Counted from the stretch's first letter, positions 29,558 through 38,979 are shown. The stretch: 64,000 bases of DNA from Psychrobacter pacificensis (GCF_900101915.1 NZ_FNAL01000011.1:1-64000); one strand, 5' to 3'. Notes: generated by a model from the sequence alone, not told the origin. Numbers and translations: made by a program.

Positions 29558-30787
29558 TTAATCAACAGACCATATCTGACCTTGTTTCACGTGAAACAAC
29601 CTAGGTTTTGACCATAACTCATTAACCAGATGTACGATATCATCCGTCAAGCTGGTCATGAACACCTGACAAGGCAGCTGCGCTAATGTTGATAAAAGAA
29701 TACCTATCGCCCTATCGTCTAGCTCTGCGGTGATGTCATCTAGTAGCACGACAGGAGTCGCTCTCGATGTTGAGTTATTAGCGAACGAAGCGCTATATTT
29801 ATTATCATTGAGCAGTAATGGTAGTTGTGATAAGCGTAGCGCAGTAATAAGCAGCTTCTTTTCACCGCGGGACAATACATTTGCTGCCTGCTCTTTTAGA
29901 GTTGGTAATTTAGCATTTACCTCATGGTTTGAGGACGCTGTATTTGTATTTGTCGCCTGACTATCTATAACATCATCAGACCGTACAGTATTATCAGAGC
30001 GCCAATGTACGTGGATATCAGCCCGATGATTGCCTATACGGGTATATCCTAACTGTAAATCCTGCTCTAATCGCTCATTAAGCTGTACATCAAGCGCGAC
30101 ATTAGTGTCATAGCCAGCGTTATAACTTAGGCTCAATTTCTCAGCATAAGACGGCAACAATTGCAGAACACTTTTGGCAAAATAAGGCTGCCACTCAGTA
30201 AATACTTGCTCACGATAATGATGTATCAATGCCGCATGATTACTTAGTCCTTTATCCCAAGACTTTAGCTCAGCTAGCTGGACTTGCGTCAATTGACGAG
30301 TCTTTTTTAGTAAACTATTGCGCTGTTTTAACAGGCGTTGATAGGCGACCCATTGTGGGTGGAAACCTTGTTTCATGTGAAACACCAACCAATCTAATAG
30401 CTGGCGACGACTGGCACTACCCTGCTCTAACATATCCATCGTTGAGGGATCTATCAATAGCGTGGGCAGCTGCTCAGTCAATATACTTTGATTGTAGACA
30501 GTCGCTTGATTAAGACGCAGAATGGTTGTCGCATCTGCTTGTTTTTGAATGGCCAACGTACGATCATCATTGAGCTTAGCATAGACCGTTGCATGGTTTT
30601 GATGATGCTGTATATAACGTTTTGGCTGGTGATGGCGAAAGCTTTTGCCTCTCGATAATAAGAATATCGCTTCAAGTAAAGAGGTTTTGCCGCTACCATT
30701 TGCACCGATGACAACGTTGCAAACGGTCGACTGCAAATTAACTTGTGTGAGGTTGCGCAGATTTGATACTTGTAGACGTTCAATCAT
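29558..30787 (-). CDS. recF: DNA replication and repair protein RecF
   Basis: RecF is an SMC-like ATPase that loads RecA at gapped DNA with RecO and RecR. The N-terminus has LTQVNLQSTVCNVVIGANGS, leading into Walker A (GANGSGKTS). The ABC signature is LSRGEKKLLITALRLSQ and Walker B is PVVLLDDITAELD. At 409 residues it is about 50 longer than E. coli RecF. The extra segment lies near residues 255-310 and is Asn/Ser/Thr-rich, without known motifs. Two parS-like sites lie within the reading frame. It is downstream of dnaN in the leftward dnaA-dnaN-recF-gyrB group. Confidence 0.94.
   Translation of the reverse strand: MIERLQVSNLRNLTQVNLQSTVCNVVIGANGSGKTSLLEAIFLLSRGKSFRHHQPKRYIQHHQNHATVYAKLNDDRTLAIQKQADATTILRLNQATVYNQSILTEQLPTLLIDPSTMDMLEQGSASRRQLLDWLVFHMKQGFHPQWVAYQRLLKQRNSLLKKTRQLTQVQLAELKSWDKGLSNHAALIHHYREQVFTEWQPYFAKSVLQLLPSYAEKLSLSYNAGYDTNVALDVQLNERLEQDLQLGYTRIGNHRADIHVHWRSDNTVRSDDVIDSQATNTNTASSNHEVNAKLPTLKEQAANVLSRGEKKLLITALRLSQLPLLLNDNKYSASFANNSTSRATPVVLLDDITAELDDRAIGILLSTLAQLPCQVFMTSLTDDIVHLVNELWSKPRLFHVKQGQIWSVD
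29583..29598. other. parS site 3 (perfect consensus, inside recF)
   Basis: TGTTTCACGTGAAACA is the exact 16-bp consensus. On the recF strand it encodes LFHVKQ near the C-terminus. Confidence 0.9.
30369..30384. other. parS-like site 4 (inside recF)
   Basis: TGTTTCATGTGAAACA has one central mismatch (CAT for CAC) to the consensus. On the recF strand it encodes VFHMKQ. Confidence 0.6.
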
Positions 30788-30916
30788 GATATCGATAGCC
30801 GCCCATTATTTTCAGCTTTCAAAGCAAGCAAAAGTTTATTTAAATTTAAGCTGTCCGCGTAAATACTTAAAAGATGCTAGCGCGGTTCAATGCTGTATGA
30901 TGTGCAAAAAATCAGA

Positions 30917-32092
30917 CTATATACGCATCGGCATGATGACGTATTGATGGAACTCATCATTAAGCTGATTGACCAACACTGAAGCATTCGATTGGCTCAT
31001 ATGCATCTGCAAATCACCTTGAATAACACTTAGCACATCTTGTAGATACGCAGCATTGAATGATAACTCCATTGGTTCGCCCTGATATTTGGCTTGTATC
31101 ATCTCCACGGCTTCATCTTGCTCAGCATTGTTGGCACGTACCTCTACCATACCATCACTGGCAAAATTAAAGACCACACCGCGCGACTTCTCATTACTCA
31201 AAATCGCAACCCGGCGTAATACGTCAGTCATTTTTTCTTGATTAAATAACGCGAGCTTATCTGTATTGCTTGGCATGACGCGGCGATAATCAGGGAATTT
31301 GCCATCAATCAAACGGGCAGTAAACGTCACCATTAGGTTTTGGCTGACTTGCCCTGCACTATCTACATCGCCAAATGGTAAGCTCACTTGCAAAAACTCA
31401 CGCCCAAAACTCAGCGTCACTGCATTGTCCTTATCCCCTAGCATTTTGCCAAGCTCAGTCGCCAAACGCTCAAGCTCGATCACTGCCTTACGTGGCAAGA
31501 TAGCCTGCATGCTCAGATCAGCACTCACATCTATAACGCTACGTGCCAAGGCCAATCTATGTCCGTCAGTCGCAACGGTCGTCAGCTGCTGCTGTGAAAC
31601 ATCAAACAGCATACCCGTCAAATAATAACGTACATCTTGAATTGCCATCGCAAACTGAGTTTTGTGAATCAAATCTGTCAATCGACTACGGCTGATGTTC
31701 AACGGCGTGATATTTTCAGGATTGCCCAAGCTTGGATAGTCTTCACTTGGTAAGGTGCCTAGCGTGAAACGGCTCTTGCCACTGGTAAGCAAACAACGCT
31801 CATTCGCTTGAGTCGCTAGGTTAACTTGGGCTTGTGCAGGTAAAGACTTACAAATATCTTTTAGTTTTGTTGCAGGTAGCGTCGTTGTTCCTGCTTCAAC
31901 ACAAGCACCAGCAGGCAATTTCAAGGTCGATGTCAGCTCCACTTCTAAATCTGAGGCTTTCAAGATAAGCTCGGACTCTGATAACTGCAGCTTAATATTA
32001 CCCAATATCACCATATTATGGCGTTTATCAGCGGCTTTGGCGATCAAGTTGATAGCTTTTAGTAACGATTCTCGATTGATCGATAATTGCAT
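30917..32092 (-). CDS. dnaN: DNA polymerase III beta sliding clamp
   Basis: DnaN forms the dimeric ring clamp that tethers DNA polymerase III and other proteins to DNA. The 391-residue sequence starts MQLSINRESLLKAINLIAKA and has the three-fold repeated clamp fold, with LPAKATTLKDICKSLP-like and TDGHRLALA segments. It ends with the binding-pocket terminus HQYVIMPMRI. It is slightly longer than E. coli DnaN (366). It lies between dnaA and recF on the leftward strand. Confidence 0.96.
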   Translation of the reverse strand: MQLSINRESLLKAINLIAKAADKRHNMVILGNIKLQLSESELILKASDLEVELTSTLKLPAGACVEAGTTTLPATKLKDICKSLPAQAQVNLATQANERCLLTSGKSRFTLGTLPSEDYPSLGNPENITPLNISRSRLTDLIHKTQFAMAIQDVRYYLTGMLFDVSQQQLTTVATDGHRLALARSVIDVSADLSMQAILPRKAVIELERLATELGKMLGDKDNAVTLSFGREFLQVSLPFGDVDSAGQVSQNLMVTFTARLIDGKFPDYRRVMPSNTDKLALFNQEKMTDVLRRVAILSNEKSRGVVFNFASDGMVEVRANNAEQDEAVEMIQAKYQGEPMELSFNAAYLQDVLSVIQGDLQMHMSQSNASVLVNQLNDEFHQYVIMPMRI

Positions 32093-32252
32093 GCTTAGTT
32101 ACTCTTATTTGAATGATTTTTTTATAAAAATTTGACGTAATCGTCTAATAATACCTTGTCTACCGACTATAATCTACAGAGCATCTATCTGCTTATATTT
32201 TCAATATTATAAACGATATTTTCTCCCTAAAATACAGTGAAGACTCACTCTA

Positions 32253-33698
32253 CTAACCTGCCTGTAACATCAACGCTAGCGTCTTATAATCCTTGTCAAA
32301 CGCTGGATCTGATGCTCGTAATTCATTTACCTTATCGCAAGCGTGCATCACTGTAGTATGGTCACGTCCACCAAATGATTGACCAATTTCAGGAAAACTA
32401 TCACCTGTTAACTCACGCGATAAGGCCATCGCTATTTGGCGAGGTCTGGCGATGCTACGCGTACGTTTACGCCCCATAATGTCTTTCACCGTTACATCAT
32501 AGTATTCAGCGACTATTTTTCGGATATTATCCATATTTACGGCTTGTACACGCATAGCAACGATGTCTTTTAACGCGTATTGCACCATCTCAAGAGTAAT
32601 CTGTGCACCTGTCAAATTGGCATTTGCAAAAACTTGATTGAGAGCACCCTCCAAACGTCTGACATTGGATACCACGTTTTGAGCGATAAACAATGCACAC
32701 TCTTTAGGCAGCACCATGCCATAAGAAGCGGCTTTTTTCTGCAAAATTTGCACGCGAGTATCAATCTCAGGAGGGTCAACTGCGACTGTCAATCCCCAAG
32801 AAAATCGCGATCTAAAGCGTTCATCAAATTCCGTCATTTGTGATGGATGACGATCAGAAGCCAAAATCAGTTGTTTGTCACCACTGGTAAAATCTGCAAA
32901 CAATGTTAAAAATTCATTACTGCTTTTGGTCTTTCCTGCTAAGACGTGAATATCATCTACAATTAATAAATCTACTTTTTTTATTTTCTTTTTAAAATCT
33001 TCTATTTTATTATTTCTTAATGAATAAACCAATTGGTTTATAAATTTTTCAGAAGTAAAATAATAAAAACTTTGATTATTTTTTAGATATCGATGTGCTA
33101 CAGAATGCATTAAATGCGTTTTTCCTAATCCAGAAGGTCCATATATAAATAAAGGATTGTGTCGATTTTTTGATTGTTTTTTACCAAGCTCGTAACAAGC
33201 TTTGTAGGCCAGATTGTTGGACTTACCAGTGACGAATGTCTCAAAAGTAAAGTCAGGGTTGAGATAGCTTAATGACTTGGCATCCACTGAGTCGATCAGT
33301 TCTCCCTGACGCATATTAGCGTCGATACCTGCTTTTGAATTATTATGATGGATAGATTCAAATTTATGCTCAGATGGAGTAGGGGAGGGCTTATCCTCCA
33401 AAAATAATGATCCTGTTTTTGTCTGCTGACTATCGTCTACCTCACGTCCAGCATTATCAACACGGACAACAACCTCCTCAATGCTACCTTGACTGTGCTT
33501 AGCAACCAATTGCTGAATATCTTGAAGATGGTTCTTTTTAATATACGTGACAAAATAATCATTAGGCGCAAGAATGATCAGAGTTTGTGCTTCTTGATAA
33601 GCTGATAGAGGTCTCAGCCACATGGTAAAAACGTTGTCTTTAACGTTATAGCGCAAATCGTTCAGACATTTATCCCAAATATTTGCTGTGTCTATCAT
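32253..33698 (-). CDS. dnaA: Chromosomal replication initiator DnaA
   Basis: DnaA binds DnaA boxes and melts the origin. I choose ATG 33698 (MIDTANIWDKCLNDLRYNVK, the usual N-terminus) over the TTG-type extension at 33725; the product has 481 residues. Domain I is at 1-80, a variable linker at 80-145, Walker A GPSGLGKT at 187-194, Walker B LLIVDDIH at 244-251 and the arginine-finger region RFRSRFSWGL at 294-303. The domain IV signature contains RPRQIAMALSREL and FGGRDHTTVMHAC. The stretch encoding residues about 204-247 is extremely AT-rich, unlike the rest of the gene. Confidence 0.96.
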   Translation of the reverse strand: MIDTANIWDKCLNDLRYNVKDNVFTMWLRPLSAYQEAQTLIILAPNDYFVTYIKKNHLQDIQQLVAKHSQGSIEEVVVRVDNAGREVDDSQQTKTGSLFLEDKPSPTPSEHKFESIHHNNSKAGIDANMRQGELIDSVDAKSLSYLNPDFTFETFVTGKSNNLAYKACYELGKKQSKNRHNPLFIYGPSGLGKTHLMHSVAHRYLKNNQSFYYFTSEKFINQLVYSLRNNKIEDFKKKIKKVDLLIVDDIHVLAGKTKSSNEFLTLFADFTSGDKQLILASDRHPSQMTEFDERFRSRFSWGLTVAVDPPEIDTRVQILQKKAASYGMVLPKECALFIAQNVVSNVRRLEGALNQVFANANLTGAQITLEMVQYALKDIVAMRVQAVNMDNIRKIVAEYYDVTVKDIMGRKRTRSIARPRQIAMALSRELTGDSFPEIGQSFGGRDHTTVMHACDKVNELRASDPAFDKDYKTLALMLQAG

Positions 33699-34287
33699 GA
33701 AAAATACTAACCCTATAATTTGCAATAATAATTAACTTTAATAGCCTGACCTTCTACAGAAATACTTGGTATCAACAGTGATTAACTATGTTAAAAGTCA
33801 CACTGGAAAGTTATGAGAAGCCACACACGAAGTAGGGGCTAATCTAACATAAATACCCTGTGGATAAAACCTTGTTTTTTGGGGATAAGACTGTGGATAG
33901 TTTTGTGGATAACTCTACAAGATAAGTTATCCATATTTAGCCCACAGGTTATCCACAACCTTATCCATAGCCTAGTGTTTTGATAAATAAGGATAAAGTG
34001 GAGTTAGCCACAGATAAGTAAAGCCCCAATAACAACAACTCTATATATATTAATTAATTATTATTATAGATTTCATGCAAAACTGTGGATAACTTCAGAA
34101 ATTATTTACTGTCAACTAAAAACACTGATTAAACAAAACGGAAGTATTGAACAAATAATATCTAGCAATCTGATAGCAGAAACTGAATCTCTGAAAACAG
34201 GCTAAATTAGTTTATTGACCAAAACTATACTGGATGGTATAATCCTCCGTTATTACGAATTTAGTCCATTATTTTGATAGGTGAGTT
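33699..34287. other. oriC candidate: DnaA-box cluster with AT-rich element
   Basis: Seven DnaA boxes or near-boxes lie between dnaA and rpmH. TGTGGATAA is at 33859, 33904 and 34084; TGTGGATAG at 33892; TTATCCACA at 33949; TTATCCATA at 33927 and 33961. An AT-only tract at 34042-34067 (TATATATATTAATTAATTAT and on) sits between the main cluster and the last box and could be the unwinding element. The position between dnaA and rpmH is a classical origin location. Confidence 0.82.
34215..34243 (+). promoter_or_regulatory. Sigma-70 promoter for rpmH
   Basis: TTGACC at 34215-34220 and TATAAT at 34238-34243 are separated by 17 bp. This is a near-ideal promoter 45 bp upstream of rpmH, and would drive rpmH and, by readthrough, rnpA-yidD. 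Confidence 0.85.
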
Positions 34288-34422
34288 ATGAAACGTACAT
34301 TCCAACCAAGCGTGATCAAGCGTAAACGTACTCACGGTTTCCGTGCTCGTATGGCAACTAAAAAAGGCCGTCAGGTCTTAGCTCGTCGCCGTGCTAAAGG
34401 ACGTCATCGTCTAACTGTATAA
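34288..34422 (+). CDS. rpmH: 50S ribosomal protein L34
   Basis: This 44-residue basic protein ([20 protein letters not shown], ending AKGRHRLTV) is full-length L34 of the large ribosomal subunit. AGGTGAG precedes the ATG by 4 bases. Gene order rpmH-rnpA-yidD-yidC-mnmE is conserved around bacterial origins. A terminator-like hairpin separates it from rnpA. Confidence 0.98.
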   Translation: MKRTFQPSVIKRKRTHGFRARMATKKGRQVLARRRAKGRHRLTV

Positions 34423-34522
34423 TCAGTAGATAGCGATAAGCATGGCTAATATTGCTTGTTGTGCTCCTATTGTTTATAGATTGCAATAGTCAATCATCAC
34501 AACTGACACTTAGCCATATATT

Positions 34523-34549
34523 AAAAGCGCCCGCATCGGCGCTTTTTTT
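34523..34549 (+). terminator. Hairpin between rpmH and rnpA
   Basis: AAAAGCGCC and GGCGCTTTTTTT pair around a 6-base loop. It probably attenuates transcription so that less rnpA than rpmH mRNA is made. Confidence 0.8.
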
Positions 34550-34608
34550 GTTTCTATATTTTGCTATTATCTTTAATATCGCCATTCCCTATCATATTAG
34601 GTCATACC

Positions 34609-34980
34609 ATGCCCAAATCTCTTTTAGCTACACCTACAGCCAATTTTACTAAAGAGCAGCGCCTACTGACACCAGCAGCTTTTCGTGAAGTGTTTGACGC
34701 ACCTGAGCGTAAGATACATCAGAGCCACTTGATGGCGTTTGTGAGACCCAGTGCCTGTGACAAGCCACGTATCGGTATGGCGATTACTAAGCGTAAAGTG
34801 CCTACTGCTGTCGTTCGAAATTTGATTAAACGACATATCCGTGAGCAGTTCCGTACAAAAGCTTTTAAATTAGAAAATAAAGATATTGTTTTTATAGTAA
34901 AAAAATCGATAAAGGATATTGATAATAAAGAATTAAAAAAAGAAATAAATAATATTTTTAAAAAAATAGAAAAAAAATAA
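34609..34980 (+). CDS. rnpA: Ribonuclease P protein component
   Basis: RnpA assists the M1 RNA in maturing tRNA 5' ends. I choose ATG 34609, giving 123 residues, because AGG lies 5-9 bases upstream and upstream sequence includes the terminator region. LTPAAFREVFDAPERKIHQS and RIGMAITKRKVPTAVVRNLI are family segments, and the RNP-binding helix RNLIKRHIREQFR is intact. The last 40 residues are lysine- and asparagine-rich and encoded by almost pure A+T sequence. The yidD ATG starts 1 bp after its stop. Confidence 0.94.
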   Translation: MPKSLLATPTANFTKEQRLLTPAAFREVFDAPERKIHQSHLMAFVRPSACDKPRIGMAITKRKVPTAVVRNLIKRHIREQFRTKAFKLENKDIVFIVKKSIKDIDNKELKKEINNIFKKIEKK

Positions 34981-34981
34981 A

Positions 34982-35350
34982 ATGAAAAAATTATTAGTTT
35001 TAATAAATAAAATAATTTTTGTTTTTATATTAAATATAATAAAATTTTATCAAAAAATAATTAGCCCTATCATACCTGCTCGCTGCCGTTACTATCCCAC
35101 CTGTTCAAACTATGGTAAACAAGCTTTGGCGTGGCATGGCACTCGTGTAGGTAGTTGGTTGCTGTTAAAACGTCTTAGTAAATGTCATCCGCTTGGTGGA
35201 CACGGCATTGATTTTGTCCCGCTCCCTTTATCTTCTTATCGGTATCAATATATACCTTCTACAACGAGTAGCGATAGTAGAGGATGGGGTGTTTACCGAG
35301 ATCGTCAGGGGTATGTGCCACGTCTTAACTACTTAATGAAGACAACATAA
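34982..35350 (+). CDS. yidD: Membrane protein insertion efficiency factor YidD
   Basis: YidD is a small membrane-associated factor that helps YidC/Sec insertion. The family core is present: IKFYQKIISPIIPARCRYYP, the conserved Cys in TCSNYGKQALAWHG, then LLKRLSKCHPLGGHGIDFVP. The N-terminal amphipathic segment of 25 residues is encoded by the AT-rich tract shared with the end of rnpA. The protein is 122 residues, against about 70-85 in most species, because of a C-terminal tail of about 40 residues (SSYRYQYIPSTTSSDSRGWG and on). Confidence 0.92.
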   Translation: MKKLLVLINKIIFVFILNIIKFYQKIISPIIPARCRYYPTCSNYGKQALAWHGTRVGSWLLLKRLSKCHPLGGHGIDFVPLPLSSYRYQYIPSTTSSDSRGWGVYRDRQGYVPRLNYLMKTT

Positions 35351-35400
35351 AAATCATAACTTCGGGCTTTAGATATCATCTTCAATGACTTACCCACAAG

Positions 35401-35409
35401 TTATCCACA
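35401..35409 (+). other. Isolated DnaA box upstream of yidC
   Basis: TTATCCACA, a perfect DnaA box, lies in the 215-bp yidD-yidC gap. Confidence 0.6.
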
Positions 35410-35565
35410 CTCTTGGTATCATTTGAAGCAGATTTTTAGTAAAATGATGCACATTTTATGTAAATGACTCTCAACGCGGTTATCGATCATGATGATAACT
35501 ATGCAATACAGTCATGACACATGCCCTAATTTTTCATTCCCTAATTTTTAATCTAGGAAAGGTTT

Positions 35566-37248
35566 ATGCAAAAGATATTTCGGGTGATGATCATCATTGC
35601 GATGCTAATTACCGCTTATCTGCTGATTTTGGCATGGCGAGATGATTATGCCGATGCACCAGCTGTAGAAGCAGTGCCAGAAACTACAAGTTCAGTAGGT
35701 GCTGACATTCCTTCTACCACTGGTGCCGCAGGCGATATTCCGGTTCAGACCCTACCTGTGGATAACGCAGCTGTGACAGCGACCCCTGCAAAGGACACAG
35801 GATTAATCACGGTAACAACCGATCGCTATGAAATCAAAATCAACCCAGAAGGCGGTGATATTGTCTATGCTGCGCTCAAGCAGTATGACGCGACGCTCGA
35901 TAGCGATAAGCCTTTCGTATTGCTAGAAAACAACAGCAACCGTGTATACGTGGCTCAGTCTGGCTTGATTGGTCAAAATGGTATTGATACGGCAGAAGGC
36001 CGTGCGATTTATAGCCACACCGCCAACAATTATGTAATGGAAGCAGGGCAACAGACATTGTCAGTACCGCTTACTTACAAAAAAGATGGCGTGACAATCA
36101 CCAAGACATTCACCTTTACTGAAAACAAATATCCGATCGATATTAGCTACAAAATTCAAAACGCCTCTACCAATGCGTGGCAAGGTCAGATGTTTGCGCA
36201 GCTAAAACGCGACGATAGTAAAGATCCTGGCATGTCTGATAAAGGCGCGCTGAGCATGGCGACTTATCTAGGTGGTGCGTGGGGTACGCCAGATGATCCA
36301 TACAATAAACTGAAGTTTAAAGACTTCAGCGATGGTGAGTTGACGACGACCAGTGATAAAGGTTGGGTTGGCATCGTACAGCATTACTTTGTCTCTGCAT
36401 GGACGCCTGAAAACTTCACGGGTAAATTCTTTACCCGCGAGACTGGTAACGACTACTTTATCGGCTTTAACAGTCAGCCAGTCAATGTCGCACCGAATAA
36501 GCAAGTGACGTTGGATGCCACACTGTACGCAGGTCCAAAAGTACAGTCTGAGCTAAAAGATGTGGCAGTTGGTCTGAATAAGACGGTTGATTACGGTTTA
36601 TTGTGGCCAATATCGAAAGTCTTGTTTGCTATCTTGGAAGGTGTGCATAAAGTTGTGGGTAACTGGGGTTGGTCAATCATTATCCTCACCATTTTAGTCA
36701 AAATTGCTTTGATGTGGTTCTCTAATAAGAGCTATTATTCAATGGCAAAAATGCGCGCTATTGCGCCGAGACTAAAAACGCTAAAAGAAGAGCATGGCGA
36801 CGACCGCATGAAAATGTCGCAAGAAATGATGGCCATCTACAAAGAAGAGAATGTCAATCCGATGGCGGGTTGTCTACCTATCTTGATGCAGATGCCAATT
36901 TTCTTAGCTTTGTATTGGGTGCTCGTAGAGAGTGTCGAGCTGCGTCATGCGCCTTGGATTTTGTGGATTCGCGATCTTTCAGCCATGGATCCTTGGTTCA
37001 TCTTGCCGCTATTGATGGGTGTTTCCATGTTCATCCAGCAGCAGTTGAATCCGCAGCCAGCAGATCCAATGCAAGCAAAAGTGATGAAGTTCTTGCCAAT
37101 TATCTTTACCGCATTCATGCTATTCTTCCCAGCAGGTTTGGTACTATATTGGACAGTGAACAACTTGTTCAGTATGACTCAGCAATATATTGTAAATAAG
37201 AAAGTCGAAGAAGAGCAGAAACGTCGCACGGTAAAAATAGTTGACTAA
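35566..37248 (+). CDS. yidC: Membrane protein insertase YidC
   Basis: YidC inserts and folds inner-membrane proteins, with or without SecYEG. The 560-residue protein has an N-terminal membrane helix (VMIIIAMLITAYLLILAW), a large periplasmic P1 domain (about 60-345), and the conserved five-helix core: VGNWGWSIIILTILVKIALM, MAGCLPILMQMPIFLALYWV and FPAGLVLYWTVNNLFSMTQQ. The C-terminal cytoplasmic tail is lysine-rich. The length equals that of other gammaproteobacterial YidC proteins. TAGGAAAGG precedes the start. Confidence 0.96.
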   Translation: MQKIFRVMIIIAMLITAYLLILAWRDDYADAPAVEAVPETTSSVGADIPSTTGAAGDIPVQTLPVDNAAVTATPAKDTGLITVTTDRYEIKINPEGGDIVYAALKQYDATLDSDKPFVLLENNSNRVYVAQSGLIGQNGIDTAEGRAIYSHTANNYVMEAGQQTLSVPLTYKKDGVTITKTFTFTENKYPIDISYKIQNASTNAWQGQMFAQLKRDDSKDPGMSDKGALSMATYLGGAWGTPDDPYNKLKFKDFSDGELTTTSDKGWVGIVQHYFVSAWTPENFTGKFFTRETGNDYFIGFNSQPVNVAPNKQVTLDATLYAGPKVQSELKDVAVGLNKTVDYGLLWPISKVLFAILEGVHKVVGNWGWSIIILTILVKIALMWFSNKSYYSMAKMRAIAPRLKTLKEEHGDDRMKMSQEMMAIYKEENVNPMAGCLPILMQMPIFLALYWVLVESVELRHAPWILWIRDLSAMDPWFILPLLMGVSMFIQQQLNPQPADPMQAKVMKFLPIIFTAFMLFFPAGLVLYWTVNNLFSMTQQYIVNKKVEEEQKRRTVKIVD

Positions 37249-37274
37249 TTGACGCTCTATCAGAAGGATAAAAA

Positions 37275-37306
37275 CAAAAACCATCGCGCAAGCGGTGGTT
37301 TTTTTA
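37275..37306 (+). terminator. Terminator after yidC
   Basis: AAAACCAtCGC and GCGgTGGTTTTTTT pair around GCAA, 26 bp past the stop codon. Confidence 0.82.
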
Positions 37307-37320
37307 TAAGTGCTAAAATG

Positions 37321-37329
37321 TTATCCACA
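37321..37329 (+). other. Isolated DnaA box upstream of mnmE
   Basis: TTATCCACA lies in the yidC-mnmE gap just after the terminator. Confidence 0.6.
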
Positions 37330-37440
37330 GCTTATCAACATTAAAGAGAAAATATCAACGATTAGGCCGCGTTTCAAAGTTTGCTTTGTCACTATGAGCA
37401 CAGACGTCTATAATGGGATTTTTAGTTATTGAGAGTTATT

Positions 37441-38892
37441 GTGGATTCCTTAGAGATGGCATTAGCCACACCGAATCATTCTGAAAAATCTAATACATCG
37501 GGACTCGCCACGATTGCTGCGATTGCAACGCCACTCGGGCGAGGGGGTGTGGGTGTTATACGTCTGTCAGGTAGCCGTGCTTACGCCATGGCCTGCGCGC
37601 TGACGGGTAAATCTGCTTTTACGCCGCGTATGGCTAGCTTCTGCCGCTTTTATCAGGCGGATGGCACCGTTATTGATGAAGGGCTCGTACTGTTCTTTAA
37701 AAGTCCGCACTCATTCACGGGTGAAGATGTGATTGAGCTGCAAGGGCATGGCGGCGTTATTTTACAGAACCAGTTGCTTGCACGTGTATTTGAATTAGGC
37801 GCCAAACAAGCGAGTGCCGGAGAGTTTTCTTATCGCGCTTTTGATAACGATAAGTTGGATTTGGTGCAGGCAGAGGCGATCGCTGATGCGATTGATGCGA
37901 CCAGTGCGGCGGCCGCGAGTAGTGCGATTCGTTCACTAAGTGGTGAGTTCTCCCAAAAAATAAACCAGCTATTAGAACAGTTGATTCATTTGCGCTTGCA
38001 CGTTGAGGCTGCCATTGATTTCCCTGATGAAGAGGATGTCGATTTTTTATCTGACGGCGTGATACAGAGCAAACTTGAGCAAACGCAAGATAAGATACAG
38101 CAAGTCTTAGCCACAGCAAAGCAAGGTCAGCTCTTACGTGATGGTATCCATGTTGTCCTAGCAGGTAGGCCAAATGCTGGTAAATCAAGCCTGCTAAATC
38201 GTCTAGCAGGGCAAGAACGTGCTATCGTGACCGATGTCGCTGGCACCACGCGTGATACGTTACAAGAGACGGTCGTGCTCAATGGTTTGACACTTCACCT
38301 TACCGATACGGCAGGCTTACGTGATACAGAGGATACCGTAGAGCGTATCGGCATTGAACGTGCCCGTACCGCCATTACCCAAGCTGATATGCTGCTGATG
38401 GTTTACGATGTGACTCGCGATGTTGAAGAAGAAAGCACACCGTTGCAATTGGCTGAGCAGTTATTCGGCGAGCTGCCAGATGCCAAACGCTTACTCATCA
38501 TTGCCAATAAAAGTGATCTACTGAGCGATGATAGTAGCGAAAAATCTGCCTCTACGATGCAAGCCGAAATCAAAGATAGAGGCTACGAACAAGTTAATGT
38601 TTCATGTGAAACAGGCGCTGGTATCGATAATTTAGTCGAAGCACTATGCGCTAAGGTAGGTTTTCATCCACCAGAAAATAGCTTAATCGCTCGTACTCGT
38701 CATATAGATGCTCTCAGACGGACAGCCAACTGTTTAACAGAGGCGCATGAGCAGTTAACGGTATTCCAAGCAGGTGAGTTGGTTGCTGAAAGCTTGCGTC
38801 AGGCCCAGCAGAGTTTGGGTGAGATTACAGGTGAGTTTAGTGCTGATGATTTGCTTGGCAAAATATTTGGTAGTTTTTGTATTGGTAAATAA
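37441..38892 (+). CDS. mnmE: tRNA uridine-5-carboxymethylaminomethyl GTPase MnmE
   Basis: MnmE, with MnmG, modifies wobble U34 of tRNAs. The N-terminal formyl-THF-binding domain (TIAAIATPLGRGGVGVIRLS), a helical domain and the inserted G domain (GRPNAGKSSLLNRLAG; DTAGLRDTEDTVERIG; NKSD) are intact, and the C-terminus is FCIGK with the conserved Cys. I propose GTG 37441 as the start because GAGAG precedes it; TTG 37429 and ATG 37456 are alternatives. A parS-like site lies within the G domain. MnmG is not adjacent. Confidence 0.93.
   Translation: MDSLEMALATPNHSEKSNTSGLATIAAIATPLGRGGVGVIRLSGSRAYAMACALTGKSAFTPRMASFCRFYQADGTVIDEGLVLFFKSPHSFTGEDVIELQGHGGVILQNQLLARVFELGAKQASAGEFSYRAFDNDKLDLVQAEAIADAIDATSAAAASSAIRSLSGEFSQKINQLLEQLIHLRLHVEAAIDFPDEEDVDFLSDGVIQSKLEQTQDKIQQVLATAKQGQLLRDGIHVVLAGRPNAGKSSLLNRLAGQERAIVTDVAGTTRDTLQETVVLNGLTLHLTDTAGLRDTEDTVERIGIERARTAITQADMLLMVYDVTRDVEEESTPLQLAEQLFGELPDAKRLLIIANKSDLLSDDSSEKSASTMQAEIKDRGYEQVNVSCETGAGIDNLVEALCAKVGFHPPENSLIARTRHIDALRRTANCLTEAHEQLTVFQAGELVAESLRQAQQSLGEITGEFSADDLLGKIFGSFCIGK
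38598..38613. other. parS-like site 5 (inside mnmE)
   Basis: TGTTTCATGTGAAACA, one central mismatch to the consensus, encodes VSCET in mnmE. Confidence 0.6.
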
Positions 38893-38979
38893 CGGTTGAA
38901 TAACTCTATCTATTACTCAATACATTTGTCTATCTCATAAGTTTTGCTTTTATTCTTAGTCATAAAAGAAGGAATTGCT

